Shown here piece by piece: positions 55,266 to 63,915 of a stretch of DNA of 64,000 bases. This DNA comes from Fimbriimonadales bacterium (GTDB taxonomy: Bacteria > Armatimonadota > Fimbriimonadia > Fimbriimonadales > GBS-DC): the NCBI GenBank assembly GCA_025061985.1, contig JANXAW010000008.1:22786-86785 (forward strand), in the 5' to 3' direction. Both the position numbers and the translations under genes were made by a program. Under the pieces are notes generated by a model that did not search any database, was not told where the DNA came from, and worked only from the letters and a program-made list of their open reading frames with translations. Positions within the stretch are counted from its first letter, which is position 1. Each line of letters starts with the position of its first letter.

Positions 55266-55620
55266 GGCTGGCTTGCTCTCGCAGGGTCTCGATTAGGGGT
55301 GCGTTCTGCCAGAAGGTCTCCAAGCCGTAGTGCTGCCGAGCCTCCTCGCGCATAATATGCACCACTACATCACCATAGTCCAGTAACACCCAGTTTGCCT
55401 CACGGTAGCCCTCCACGCCCAAGGCGCGTTCACCCGCTTTGTCCAAAGCCTCTTGAATCTTGTCCGCGATGGAGCGGATATGCACATCGGAGTTGCCGCT
55501 GCATACGATGAAGTAGTCCGCAATCAGCGTTTTGCCGCGCAAGTCCAGCACATTGATGCGTTCCGCTTTTGCTTCCTCCGCAGCGTTCAGCACAATCTGG
55601 CGCTTTTGCTCGGTTGTCAT
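55228..55620 (-). CDS. rsfS: Ribosomal silencing factor RsfS
   Basis: A 130-residue protein that binds L14 and blocks subunit joining in slow growth. DLRGKTLIADYFIVCSGNSDVHIRSIADKI and WVLLDYGDVVVHIM...YGLETFW are family motifs. It lies next to nadD, the usual neighbour. It ends within the start of the TPR gene. Confidence 0.96.
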   Translation of the reverse strand: MTTEQKRQIVLNAAEEAKAERINVLDLRGKTLIADYFIVCSGNSDVHIRSIADKIQEALDKAGERALGVEGYREANWVLLDYGDVVVHIMREEARQHYGLETFWQNAPLIETLREQASHEGRRRTGSETR

Positions 55621-55624
55621 CGCC

Positions 55625-56221
55625 TTATGGCTCCAGATATAGCCGGTGTCGGATAATATATTCTATCACATTCGGGGGTGTGAGGTAGCGGATGGAGCGC
55701 CCTGTGCGCACGCGTGCGCGAATCTCGGTGGCGCTAATCCCTAGGGGGGTCATTGGCACGGGTTGCACGCGCGCCCGGAAAGGCTCTGGTAAGTTCGCCA
55801 ACGCCTCCTCAAGGTCATACTCTGGGCGGGTACCCACGAGTAATGTGCACTCGCGAGCAATCACCTCTGGCGCGTACCAGTAGGGAAAGCCACGCAAGGA
55901 GTCTGCTCCCAAAATCAGAAAAAGTTCAGCATTTGGGTACAGCGAGCGAATAGCCAACACAGTATCCGCTGTATACGAGACCCCACCGCGCTGAATCTCT
56001 ATGTCGGAGACTTCAAACGCTGGGTTGTCTTGGGTTGCAAGGCGCAGCATTTCTAAGCGGTGTTCTGGGGCGGAGCGACTTTCCGCTGTGCGAAACGGCG
56101 AGACGCGAGCAGGGATGAACAGCACGCGCTCCAGCTGGGCTGTCTCGCGTGCCTCCTCTGCCAAGCGCAGATGCCCGTAGTGCACTGGATCAAAGGTGCC
56201 TCCAAACAGCCCGATGCGCAT
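55625..56221 (-). CDS. nadD: Nicotinate-nucleotide adenylyltransferase NadD
   Basis: A 198-residue enzyme that joins ATP and nicotinate mononucleotide in NAD synthesis. The motif GLFGGTFDPVHYGHLRLAEEA and the C-terminal ISATEIRARVRTGRSIRYLTPPNVIEYI are diagnostic. It follows the MFS gene and precedes rsfS on the minus strand. Confidence 0.97.
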   Translation of the reverse strand: MRIGLFGGTFDPVHYGHLRLAEEARETAQLERVLFIPARVSPFRTAESRSAPEHRLEMLRLATQDNPAFEVSDIEIQRGGVSYTADTVLAIRSLYPNAELFLILGADSLRGFPYWYAPEVIARECTLLVGTRPEYDLEEALANLPEPFRARVQPVPMTPLGISATEIRARVRTGRSIRYLTPPNVIEYIIRHRLYLEP

Positions 56222-56226
56222 AGGGT

Positions 56227-57519
56227 TTACTCAGGGAGTGGTTTGCCCCTTGTTTCGGGCGCAAAGCGTAAAACGAGCAGCCCCAGCAGGAACACACCCG
56301 AAAGGATGGTCGCTGCCCACTGAATGCTGTAGGCGGCGGTGAGCAAGCCGAAGGTGTAGGGTCCTGCAATGGCGAGATAGCGGGCGACGTTGTAGCAAAA
56401 GCCCACGCCTGTAGCCCGCAAGCGCGTGGGGAATAGCTCAGGGAAATATACCGCGTAGCCCGCAAACAGAGCGGTTGTGAAAAAGCCCATCAGCGGGTAA
56501 AGCACCAACGCGCGCTCGAACGAGGTCGTAAGGAAGAAAGTGGCGGGCACGACTATCAGACACGCTAAGAAGGTCAGCGCAAACGTTGGGCGCCTGCCAA
56601 GACGCTGGGCGACCACAGCCCAGCTAAGCATCCCGAAAAACGCCCCTACCTGCTGCATCATCACGGCATAGGTCTTGCGCTCCTCTACCAGCGTGTTGAG
56701 GGTGGGGTCATTTGTGGGATTGAGGGCTTGCTTGAGTAGTTCAGGCGACCATGTGCCAATCCCCCAAAAGCCGATGACGCCAACTGCTGCTAATCCTACG
56801 CCGACCAGCGTGTGATGGCGCCAGCGCGGGTCCTTGAACAGCTCGGCAAACGCGCCCAACTTCTCGCCGATGGCACGGGCGTGTTGCCAGCGCTCAGGCT
56901 CACGCACAAACAGGCGAATCACCACCACTAGCAGCGCAGGGAAAAAGCCCACACCAAACGCCCAACGCCAGCCCAAGTTGGGGTTTGCCCCTACGAACAG
57001 GTAAATGACCGCTGCCATGAGGTTGCCAATCGCTGAGCTGGCTTGCATGATGCCCAGCGCGGTCGGGCGTGCGTGGGCGGGGAAGGTCTCTGCCACCAGC
57101 GCTGCGCCCGCAGCGAACTCCCCTCCAATCCCCAAGCCTACCAAGAAGCGCAGCACGGCGAACTGCTCCCAGGTTTGGGCGAATGCGCTTAGCCCCGTAA
57201 AGCCCGCGTACATTAACACCGTGATAATCATGGTGCGCGTGCGCCCCAGTTTGTCGCCAACAATCCCAAACAAAAAGCCACCTGTTGCCCAGCCCGCGAT
57301 AAAAATCGCTTGCACAATCCCTGAGTAGTGGGCAACGTCGGCGCGAGTCGCATTCGGACCAAGCAGTTCCGTCATTGCGGGCTGACGCGCCAACACATAG
57401 AGCCACTGATCCATCGTATCAAACAGCCAGCCCAGCGAGGCAACCACCAGCACCAGCCAGTGGTAGCCCGTCAGCCCGCTGTACCAGCGCGTGGGGCGCG
57501 CCTCTGGTGTGATTGCCAT
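56227..57519 (-). CDS. MFS transporter of the sugar/aromatic-acid symporter type
   Basis: A 430-residue transporter with 12 membrane segments. The motif FLFGIVGDKLGRTRTMIITVLMYAGFTGLSAFA and the DTMDQWLYVLARQP N-terminal segment are typical of the AAHS/SHS group. It begins directly after the stop of the previous gene (TAG-ATG). Substrate may be a carboxylate or aromatic acid. Being in an operon with nadD does not by itself give a role. Confidence 0.85.
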   Translation of the reverse strand: MAITPEARPTRWYSGLTGYHWLVLVVASLGWLFDTMDQWLYVLARQPAMTELLGPNATRADVAHYSGIVQAIFIAGWATGGFLFGIVGDKLGRTRTMIITVLMYAGFTGLSAFAQTWEQFAVLRFLVGLGIGGEFAAGAALVAETFPAHARPTALGIMQASSAIGNLMAAVIYLFVGANPNLGWRWAFGVGFFPALLVVVIRLFVREPERWQHARAIGEKLGAFAELFKDPRWRHHTLVGVGLAAVGVIGFWGIGTWSPELLKQALNPTNDPTLNTLVEERKTYAVMMQQVGAFFGMLSWAVVAQRLGRRPTFALTFLACLIVVPATFFLTTSFERALVLYPLMGFFTTALFAGYAVYFPELFPTRLRATGVGFCYNVARYLAIAGPYTFGLLTAAYSIQWAATILSGVFLLGLLVLRFAPETRGKPLPE

Positions 57520-58158
57520 CTACAGTAACCCTGCTTCTTTTAGGAGTCGGGCAAATTGGGGGTAGCGCTCGATTTCGGGGCGTAGCATCTGCAACTGCTG
57601 CCGTGCCATCATGCCAAAGGGGCTGTTTGCAATCGAGCGCAGCTGGCGCACTAACGACTGGCGCGCCTTCGGGCGCACAAACTCGTTGAAAGAGCCGAAC
57701 ATCGTATCCTGCACATGCACCTTCCAGCCCTCATCCGTTTTCACCATCACATAGGTTGGCTTGATGGTTTCCGTTTTGCCGTCCACAAATACTTGCATTA
57801 TGACGCGCACTTTCGCCCGGTCGCCCTCCACCGAGACCGACTCGATCTGCGTTTTTTGGGTTTGCCCTAACTCCGTGCCTCCATACCCTGGGTAGATGGC
57901 ACGCACCGGGTCTGCCGCAGCAAAGTTAGGGTTCATCGCCGCAGCAGTAGTGAGCATGCTCACTATCGCCCCTGTTTTATCCACATACTGCTCCACGCGC
58001 TGGCGGTCATTTGCTTTCGCTGCAGCAAAGAACTGGTTCAGCGCATACTGCGGCGACTTGCGGTACACAAAAAAGTACCATGCGCCTGCTCCAATCACCG
58101 CCAGCAGCACCACAAACACCACAACGCCCCAAATCCGACCCGATTCGCGTCGCACCAT
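57520..58158 (-). CDS. Membrane-anchored DUF4878/lumazine-like protein
   Basis: A 212-residue protein with one N-terminal membrane segment (RIWGVVVFVVLLAVIGAGAWYFFVYR) and an external domain (ALNQFFAAAKANDRQRVEQYVDKTG, KTETIKPTYVMVKTDEGWKVH) with the NTF2-like pattern of DUF4878. GAGGTGG precedes ATG 58158. It starts the minus-strand operon. Function unknown. Confidence 0.7.
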   Translation of the reverse strand: MVRRESGRIWGVVVFVVLLAVIGAGAWYFFVYRKSPQYALNQFFAAAKANDRQRVEQYVDKTGAIVSMLTTAAAMNPNFAAADPVRAIYPGYGGTELGQTQKTQIESVSVEGDRAKVRVIMQVFVDGKTETIKPTYVMVKTDEGWKVHVQDTMFGSFNEFVRPKARQSLVRQLRSIANSPFGMMARQQLQMLRPEIERYPQFARLLKEAGLL

Positions 58159-58268
58159 CACTATGCCACCTCGTAGCGCCCAAGTTCGATGTCCACAGCC
58201 TAACTCCTGCCACTCAGCAGGAGGTAGAAACAAGAGCGCGAAAATTGAGCGCGGGAGGACGGACAGAA

Positions 58269-58619
58269 ATGCTTGTAACAACCCTGCCTGACGTGCCAGG
58301 CTACCGAATCGTCAAGGTGCTGGGTGTGGTAAAGGGCAGCACGGTAAGGGCAGTGCGCTTCGGCAAAGACACTCTAACAGTCCTACGCCAAGTCGTCGGC
58401 GGAGAGCTAAAAGAGTACACAGAGATGCTCTCGAACGCTCGCGCGGAAGCCGAGCGTCGGATGCTGGAAGAGGCGGCGCGCTTAGGTGCAAACGCTGTAG
58501 TGAACGTGCGGTTTGCCTCAGGAAACGTTACTTCAAACGCTGCCGAGGTTATGGCGTACGGCACTGCCGTCGTCGTGGAACCTATAACCGAGGGGAGCCG
58601 AGGTGCGTCTGGCAGGTAA
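58269..58619 (+). CDS. YbjQ family heavy-metal-binding-type protein
   Basis: A 116-residue YbjQ/UPF0145 protein: MLVTTLPDVPGYRIVKVLGVVKGSTVRA start and LEEAARLGANAVVNVRF...TSNAAEVMAYGTAVVV. These form pentamers, but their role is uncertain. GGGAGGA precedes the ATG. Its end overlaps the SDR gene by 17 nt. Confidence 0.88.
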   Translation: MLVTTLPDVPGYRIVKVLGVVKGSTVRAVRFGKDTLTVLRQVVGGELKEYTEMLSNARAEAERRMLEEAARLGANAVVNVRFASGNVTSNAAEVMAYGTAVVVEPITEGSRGASGR

Positions 58620-59388
58620 GATCGCTTGGATTACGGGCGCTGCGCAAGGGTTGGGTGAGGCAATCGCACATCGCTTTGCCCGCGAAGGGTGCGCAGGGCT
58701 GGCACTGTGCGACATCCAAACGGAAAAGCTCCACGCCGTTGCAAACGCAATCCAGCACGAGCATCCTCAGTGCCAAGTGTTGCCCCTGCACTGCGATGTG
58801 CGCGACGAAGCGCAAGTCATCCATACTGCACAGCAGATTGCTCAACGCTTCGGGCGGCTGGACATCTTGGTGGCAAATGCAGGGGTCATTCACTCTGCGG
58901 AAATCACCGAAATGACACTGGAGCAGTGGCAGTATCAGATTGATGTGAACCTCACGGGCTATTTTCTATGCGCGCGTGAGGCAGCTAAGCTGATGAAACC
59001 GCAGGGCAGCGGCGTGATCGTGCAAATCAACTCCAAGTCGGGCTTGAAGGGCAGCTACAAAAACTGCGCCTACGCCGCCAGCAAGTTCGGGGGGATTGGG
59101 CTAACCCAAAGCATTGCGATGGACTTGGCTCCCTATGGCATCCGTGTGAACGCCGTTTGCCCGGGCAATCTGCTCGACTCTCCGATGTGGCAAGAGACGC
59201 TGTTTGAGCAGTATGCCCGCAAGTGGGGCTTGCCCCAAGAGGCGATTCGTCGATATTACGAAGCGCAGGTGCCCCTCGGACGCGGATGCACTTATGACGA
59301 TGTGTGCAACCTTGTGGTGTTTTTAGCGTCTGACGAAGCCAGCTACATCACGGGCGAGGCGTATCGCGTGGCAGGCGGGCAGTTATGA
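58603..59388 (+). CDS. SDR dehydrogenase, sorbitol-6-phosphate dehydrogenase-like
   Basis: A 261-residue SDR. WITGAAQGLGEA binds nucleotide, NAG is in ILVANAGVIHSAE, the Ser is in INSKSG and YxxxK is YAASK. The C-terminal VPLGRGCTYDDVCNLVVFLASDEASYITGEAYRVAGGQ resembles SrlD. Start is GTG 58603 with a nearby GGAG. Polyol substrate is inferred from similarity only. Confidence 0.85.
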   Translation: MRLAGKIAWITGAAQGLGEAIAHRFAREGCAGLALCDIQTEKLHAVANAIQHEHPQCQVLPLHCDVRDEAQVIHTAQQIAQRFGRLDILVANAGVIHSAEITEMTLEQWQYQIDVNLTGYFLCAREAAKLMKPQGSGVIVQINSKSGLKGSYKNCAYAASKFGGIGLTQSIAMDLAPYGIRVNAVCPGNLLDSPMWQETLFEQYARKWGLPQEAIRRYYEAQVPLGRGCTYDDVCNLVVFLASDEASYITGEAYRVAGGQL

Positions 59389-59431
59389 AATCGCCTTTCG
59401 CGCGTCAAACAGCGCAGAAGAGGTGAGAGAA

Positions 59432-60673
59432 ATGCGGCTGCCAAGCCTTTTTGGAGTATGCATTGCGTTAGTGCTGAGCGGCTGCGGCGGTGATTCGCGC
59501 TCCACGCCCGATAGCCTTTCGCAGCAAGGGAGGCAAACTGTGGTTCAACTAGAAGAAGCCACTGTTGAGGCGCACCTAAAGTTCACTTTCAACATGCTGC
59601 AGCAACTGGACGGGGATGCCAACTTGTGCTTCTCGCCGCTGTCGCTCGGTGTGGCGTTGGGGATGGCGCTCAACGGCGCTTCAGGCGAAACTTTCGATGC
59701 AATCGCCCGCGCTTTGGGCTACGATAAGCTCTCTCTTGAACCCTTCAACCGCCAAGCGCAGCAGTTAGCGCGCTTGCTTAGCCCCGCCGACCCCGATGTG
59801 CAGGTACATCTTGCAAACAGCCTATGGGTGCAACGCGACTTCGAACTCAGCCCTCAGTTTTTGCGCGCGCTGCTTACCTACTACGAGTCGCGCGTAGAGA
59901 CCGTTGACTTTCGCCAGCCTCAAGCAGCTGCAGACACCATTAACCGCTGGGTCAAGGAGCAGACCAGAGACCTTATTGAGAAGCTGTTTGAGCCAGACGC
60001 TTTCAAGCCAGAGACCTGCCTTGCCTTGGTCAACACGCTCTACTTTGAGGGCAAGTGGCAACATCCGTTCGATAGGGCTGCTACTACAGAGGCTCCGTTC
60101 TATCTGGAAAATGGGCAAACGAAGCGTGTGCCGATGATGCACCTACCCGAGCGGCGACTACCCTACCTTAGAGGCGAGGATTTCGAGGCGGTAGCGCTGC
60201 CCTACGGAAAGGGTGACTATCAGTTTTATCTGTTCCTGCCTGCGAACGGACAATCCATCACGGAGTTCCGCAAGCGACTCACGCCCGAAAACTGGCGCAA
60301 ATGGACTGCCTCATTCAAGCCCACCCCAGGCACGGTGCGGATGCCCCGCTTCAAGCTGGAAGCGCTCTATGACTTGCAAAAGCCACTCACCGAGTTAGGG
60401 ATGGGCATTGCGTTCCAGCGAGGCGCTGCAGACTTCACGAATATGGCAAACGTCGCGCGTGGGGAGCTATTCATAGACAAAGCCGTGCAGAAGGCGGTGG
60501 TAGAGGTAGACGAGGAAGGTACAAAAGCTGCCGCAGCCACAGGACTGACCCTCACCTTAACCTCCGTGCCTGTGGACCGCTTCGAGCTGATTGCCGACCG
60601 ACCGTTTCTGTTTGCGATTGTGCATCAGCCAACGGGTACGGTACTCTTTATCGGCATCGTGCGTGAGCCATGA
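59432..60673 (+). CDS. Serpin-type protease inhibitor, lipoprotein
   Basis: A 413-residue serpin. The N-terminus is a lipoprotein signal (VLSGC lipobox, Cys near 17). The body has LCFSPLSLGVALGMALNGA, and LVNTLYFEGKW. At residues 361-371 EEGTKAAAATG is the hinge of an inhibitory reactive loop, where P13 is Lys instead of the usual Glu. By distance from the hinge the P1 residue would be Thr or Leu in LTLTLTS. It probably guards the cell surface from host or community proteases. The stop overlaps yhhQ (ATGA). Confidence 0.92.
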   Translation: MRLPSLFGVCIALVLSGCGGDSRSTPDSLSQQGRQTVVQLEEATVEAHLKFTFNMLQQLDGDANLCFSPLSLGVALGMALNGASGETFDAIARALGYDKLSLEPFNRQAQQLARLLSPADPDVQVHLANSLWVQRDFELSPQFLRALLTYYESRVETVDFRQPQAAADTINRWVKEQTRDLIEKLFEPDAFKPETCLALVNTLYFEGKWQHPFDRAATTEAPFYLENGQTKRVPMMHLPERRLPYLRGEDFEAVALPYGKGDYQFYLFLPANGQSITEFRKRLTPENWRKWTASFKPTPGTVRMPRFKLEALYDLQKPLTELGMGIAFQRGAADFTNMANVARGELFIDKAVQKAVVEVDEEGTKAAAATGLTLTLTSVPVDRFELIADRPFLFAIVHQPTGTVLFIGIVREP

Positions 60674-61389
60674 CGAAGCGACCACTGCCGAAAGTCACCC
60701 TTACTGGTTCTGTGGAGCGCGGCTACTCCATCTGGTTTGTGATAGTAGTTGCGCTCTTTGTGGTCAGCCTGCTGGTGTCGAATATCATTGCGAGCAAGAT
60801 TATCAGTATCGGCGGGCTAACCGTGTCGGTGGCGCTGGTGATTTTCCCCGTGAGCTACATCTTGGGCGATGTGCTAACGGAGGTGTATGGCTATCGTCGG
60901 GCGCGGCTGGTGATTTGGATCGGCTTTGCGTGCAACCTGCTGGTGGTGTTGATTGTGGCGGTGGCGATTGCGCTCCCGCCCGCGCCGTTTTGGGAGCATC
61001 AGCGCGCCTATGAGACGGTGCTGAGTGCCACCCCGCGCCTTCTGGTTGCCTCGCTGGTGGCTTACCTGGTGGGGGAGTTCACCAACTCCTATGTGCTGGC
61101 AAAGCTCAAAATTGCCACGCAAGGGCGCTGGCTATGGACGCGCACTATTAGCTCCACCTTCGTGGCACAACTGCTGGACACCACGATTTTCACAACCGTC
61201 GCCTTCGCAGGGATGTATCCTATGACGACCTTGATGCAGATTTCGCTTACGGAGTGGCTTGCCAAAACCGCTTATGAGGCGCTTGCCACGCCGATTACCT
61301 ACGCCGTCGTGGGCTTTTTGAAGGCACGAGAAGGCATTGATGTGTACGACACCGACACGCGCTTCAACCCCTTCCTGGTGTGGGAGTAG
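60670..61389 (+). CDS. yhhQ: Queuosine precursor transporter (YhhQ/VUT family)
   Basis: A 239-residue transporter with six membrane segments. SNIIASKII, FPVSYILGDVLTEVYGYRRARLVIW, GEFTNSYVLAKLK and DTTIFTTVAFAG are family motifs. Members import preQ0 or preQ1 for queuosine in tRNA. It overlaps the serpin stop, so the two are translated together despite different roles. Confidence 0.93.
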   Translation: MTKRPLPKVTLTGSVERGYSIWFVIVVALFVVSLLVSNIIASKIISIGGLTVSVALVIFPVSYILGDVLTEVYGYRRARLVIWIGFACNLLVVLIVAVAIALPPAPFWEHQRAYETVLSATPRLLVASLVAYLVGEFTNSYVLAKLKIATQGRWLWTRTISSTFVAQLLDTTIFTTVAFAGMYPMTTLMQISLTEWLAKTAYEALATPITYAVVGFLKAREGIDVYDTDTRFNPFLVWE

Positions 61390-61542
61390 CTATTTCAGCA
61401 GGGGCGACTCCCAATAAATGGGCGTTTTGCATGCGTTAGGGTTGGGTTCGGCACTTACCTGCTGCATGCGCGCATGCACAGCGCCTATCAACGCTGCGAG
61501 TGCGATCACCCAAAGTGCCCAAGGCAAGAGTTTCTGCATCAT
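61390..61542 (-). CDS. Short membrane-anchored protein of 50 residues
   Basis: A reading frame shorter than most annotation cut-offs: MMQKLLPWALWVIALAALIG is a membrane anchor or signal, then a short outside part with CKTPIYWESPLL. GGGAG is 8 nt before ATG 61542. It is convergent with yhhQ, whose stop lies immediately before its own. Unknown function. Confidence 0.55.
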   Translation of the reverse strand: MMQKLLPWALWVIALAALIGAVHARMQQVSAEPNPNACKTPIYWESPLLK

Positions 61543-61658
61543 CGTTCGGCTCCCGTTGGATAGGTGTGTGAGGCGTGTGTGCTTTCAATACGATAGAGGC
61601 GTTTCCAGGGATTTGCGATTCACATTAGCAGGGGCAAATGAGAGGGTGTTTTTTGGTA

Positions 61659-62270
61659 TTGAAGCGCGCCACTTGAGGGGAGGGGCGCAGTTTTTGCAGG
61701 TTGCAAATAGTGTGCCAGCCTGGTTCGGCATTGGCTCTGACGAGCTATGGCTCTTAGCCCAAGCCCACGCTAAGTACGCAAAGGCTATCCAAGAGGCTTG
61801 TGATGCACTGCATGCCCATCGCGCTGCCACCGCTGCTAAAAAGCAGGCTCGCCGCCATGCCGTTGCCCTCTTTCGGCAGATGGCGCAACGGATGAACCAC
61901 CACCCCGCGATGACGAATAAGTTGCGCGTGCAGCTAAAGTTGCGCCCGCATTAGCAAGGCAGACGCCGCAAAGGCGTGGGCACTGAAGTGCTCAACATCC
62001 GCGTGGAGGTGGACGCAGGGCGCGTAATGATCCACCTTTGGCACAGCCCCTGACAACGAGCAACGCAACAGCAAGCCCGAGTGGGCGCTCGGCGCAAACA
62101 TTTATGTCAAGGCGGAGTATCGGCTGTTGGCGTTTGGTACGGCGAGTCCGTATGTGTGGGAGTATCGGGGTGTGCCGAAGCGGTTTAGTTTTCGGGTGGC
62201 GTATCAGGGGCGTGGCAAGCATGCTGAGGGCGTGTGGAGCAACGAAATATCCCTAAGCACGGGCGGGTGA
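61659..62270 (+). pseudogene. Degraded gene of a fibronectin-like family found in many bacteria
   Basis: Coding remnants match a widespread family of unknown function: SDELWLLAQAHAKYAKAIQEAC, an alanine-rich helix ending NHHPAMTNKLRVQLKL, and later KPEWALGANIYVKAEYRLLAFG with GVWSNEISLS at the end. In one frame TAG (61952-61954) and then TGA (62051-62053) interrupt; one extra C in the C-run at 62047-62050 shifts the last part. Removing that base gives continuous SPDNEQRNSKPEW. The true start is not visible. Confidence 0.6.
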
Positions 62271-62326
62271 TGTGTCCGGTTTTGGGCGTTTTTTTTGAGT
62301 CTATGTAGGATGTAAGGAGGTGCTCT

Positions 62327-63349
62327 ATGATGCAGAACGCTTGGATTCTACGAAAGGCGACCTTGAGCATCGCCGCACTGACGGTTATCAGCGCCGCTTT
62401 GGCGCAGACAGGCACATTCGACCCCCAGTTACCTCCGGGCACCTCGCCTGAAGGGTTCTTACAGTTGGTAGACGGGGGATGGACCTATCGCGTGGACAAC
62501 ATATACGCTCCTGCTGCATGCACGGCCACGGGTGGCGGTCTCGCGAACTATGTGCGCGGAGCATCGCCCGACCACATGTACCAGCACTGGTGGTGGTATC
62601 GGGGCAGGTTCACGGATACTGGCGCAGCCGACACGCGCGAGTTTGCGTTGAGCAACCTTGTTGCCGGCGGGAGTTTCGCAGGCGCTGTACCCAACCAGTA
62701 TGCCTTTGGTGTGCTGACCTACAACGAGCCTGTTGCAGGCGTGGCGAACGCACTGCGAATCCGCCTTTCCTAAGCGTTTGACGGCATCGTCGGCGCTCCA
62801 GGCACGGGAACCTTCCAGAGCTTTGGTGTTGCGATTCTGTCCGTCCGCTGGAGCATCACCAATACCTCTGGTCGCCCGATGGAGGTGAACTTCTTCAACT
62901 ACATCGACCTCGATGTGGTTGGTCCTTCGGGCACTGGCGGCGGCAACGACCTCGCTCGGCTTGACATCTTCAACCCTAGCGCTCCGATAGGCGGCTGGAT
63001 AAAGGTGTGGGACAATGTCGCGCCTGCCCCCGGCGCTGCTCCTGGCAACTTCAATGGCTTCAACTACATCGCTTCGGGTGCAAATCTCGTGGGCTGGGAA
63101 ATCGGCGCATGGACTGCGGATCGGCGTGGGTTGACCAACACCACAATCACCAACCTGCCGAACACGGCGTCGCCCTTCGGACCTGGTGACTTCGTGGGGC
63201 TTTACCAATGGCGTTTCATTCTGGATCCGGGTCAGAGTGCAAACGGTTGGGTGACTGTCGCCGTGAATGTGCCCGAGCCGGGGAGCCTGATTGCCTTGGG
63301 CGCGGGTTTGGCGAGCCTGCTGGGTCTGCGCCGACGCCGCAAACGGTAA
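62327..63349 (+). pseudogene. PEP-CTERM protein interrupted by an in-frame TAA
   Basis: A signal peptide (TLSIAALTVISAALAQ), a body with several Trp and Gly repeats, and a C-terminal VPEPGSLIALGAGLASLLGLRRRRKR-type PEP-CTERM signal, all in one frame of 341 codons. Codon 149 (62771-62773) is TAA; the frame then continues open (AFDGIVGAPGTGTFQ) to 63349. Only one base change is needed to restore it. AAGGAGG supports ATG 62327. It may be a recent pseudogene, a sequencing error or a readthrough case. Confidence 0.8.
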
Positions 63350-63378
63350 GGTCTATCCCTGCCAGAGTTGTGCAGTGG

Positions 63379-63413
63379 GAGGGGGGGGTGCCCCCCTCTC
63401 GGTATTTTGTTGG
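63379..63413 (+). terminator. Hairpin after the PEP-CTERM pseudogene
   Basis: GAGGGGGG and CCCCCCTC form an 8-bp stem, loop 63387-63390, followed after a few bases by GTATTTTGTT. A probable intrinsic terminator. Confidence 0.6.
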
Positions 63414-63469
63414 AGCGTTCAGAGTGTATAACAAGTGCTTCCAACTTGGAATCGTCCCTTTTCTGCGGA

Positions 63470-63529
63470 GCGGGTTCCTAACCCGCCCCTACCCCAAATA
63501 CCCTGTAGGGGCGCGTCCCCGACGCGCCC
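63470..63529. repeat. Cluster of three GC-rich hairpins, repeat-like
   Basis: GCGGGTT/AACCCGC (63470-63486), CCCCTAC/GTAGGGG (63486-63511) and GGGCGCGT/ACGCGCCC (63509-63529) follow each other, the last two sharing bases. The composition is that of a dispersed repeat. Related sequences are near 11347 and 17028. Confidence 0.55.
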
Positions 63530-63540
63530 GAAACGAAAGG

Positions 63541-63546
63541 TATCAT
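63541..63546 (+). promoter_or_regulatory. -10 box (TATCAT) for leaderless DUF433 gene
   Basis: TATCAT ends 6 nt before ATG 63553. No ribosome binding site is present. Confidence 0.5.
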
Positions 63547-63552
63547 GAGGCT

Positions 63553-63780
63553 ATGACGACCGTGCTGGAGCGTATCACGATAGATCCTGAGCAGTGTGGG
63601 GGGCGTCCGTGCATTCGCGGGATGCGCATTCGCGTGGTGGATGTGCTGGAGCTGCTGGCTGCAGGATTGACGCCCGCTCAGGTGCTTGAGGAGCTGCCCG
63701 ACCTGGAGCCAGAGGACATTCGCGCGTGCCTGCTGTATGCAGTACAGTGCGTGGAGCATCCGCCTGCGGAGGTCAATTGA
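63553..63780 (+). CDS. DUF433 protein (antitoxin-like)
   Basis: A 75-residue protein with ERITIDPEQCGGRPCIRGMRIRVVDVLELLAAGLTPAQVLEELPDLEPEDIRACLLYAV, the DUF433 pattern. Such proteins are often antitoxins next to a DUF5615 PIN-type toxin. Here no full toxin gene follows, only a 42-residue frame. Leaderless start at 63553. Confidence 0.85.
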   Translation: MTTVLERITIDPEQCGGRPCIRGMRIRVVDVLELLAAGLTPAQVLEELPDLEPEDIRACLLYAVQCVEHPPAEVN

Positions 63781-63905
63781 ATGAGTGTGTGAAGGGCTTG
63801 TTTCGGGCGTGCTTTGGCAAGGTGATGCGTTTGCTTCAGCAGGGGGCGAGGGTAGTGCAAGTGGTTGACGAGCGTACTGTGTTTGAATTGCGCTCCGAAG
63901 GGTAA
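63777..63905 (+). CDS. Short frame after DUF433, possible toxin remnant
   Basis: From TTG 63777, which overlaps the DUF433 stop, 42 residues are encoded, ending LLQQGARVVQVVDERTVFELRSEG. It is in the place of a DUF5615 toxin but is too short and lacks the usual acidic start motifs. Its stop overlaps the next -10 box. Doubtful. Confidence 0.3.
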   Translation: MNECVKGLFRACFGKVMRLLQQGARVVQVVDERTVFELRSEG

Positions 63906-63908
63906 AAT
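63903..63908 (+). promoter_or_regulatory. -10 box (TAAAAT) for the second methyltransferase gene
   Basis: TAAAAT ends 7 nt before ATG 63916; no ribosome site. It overlaps the stop of the short frame before it. Confidence 0.45.
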
Positions 63909-63915
63909 CCCCCTG

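Noticed and set aside
62281..62297. T-run (GTTTTTTTT) before the PEP-CTERM gene as a terminator
   Set aside because: No stable stem could be drawn directly upstream of it.
62771..62773. TAA as a recoded amino acid
   Set aside because: TAA is not known as a selenocysteine or pyrrolysine codon, other genes in the window stop at TAA normally, and no recoding structure was seen.
62459..63208. 249-residue antisense frame across the PEP-CTERM locus
   Set aside because: It spans the TAA of the plus-strand gene, but its sequence resembles no family and has no start signals. The plus frame has signal peptide and PEP-CTERM tail.
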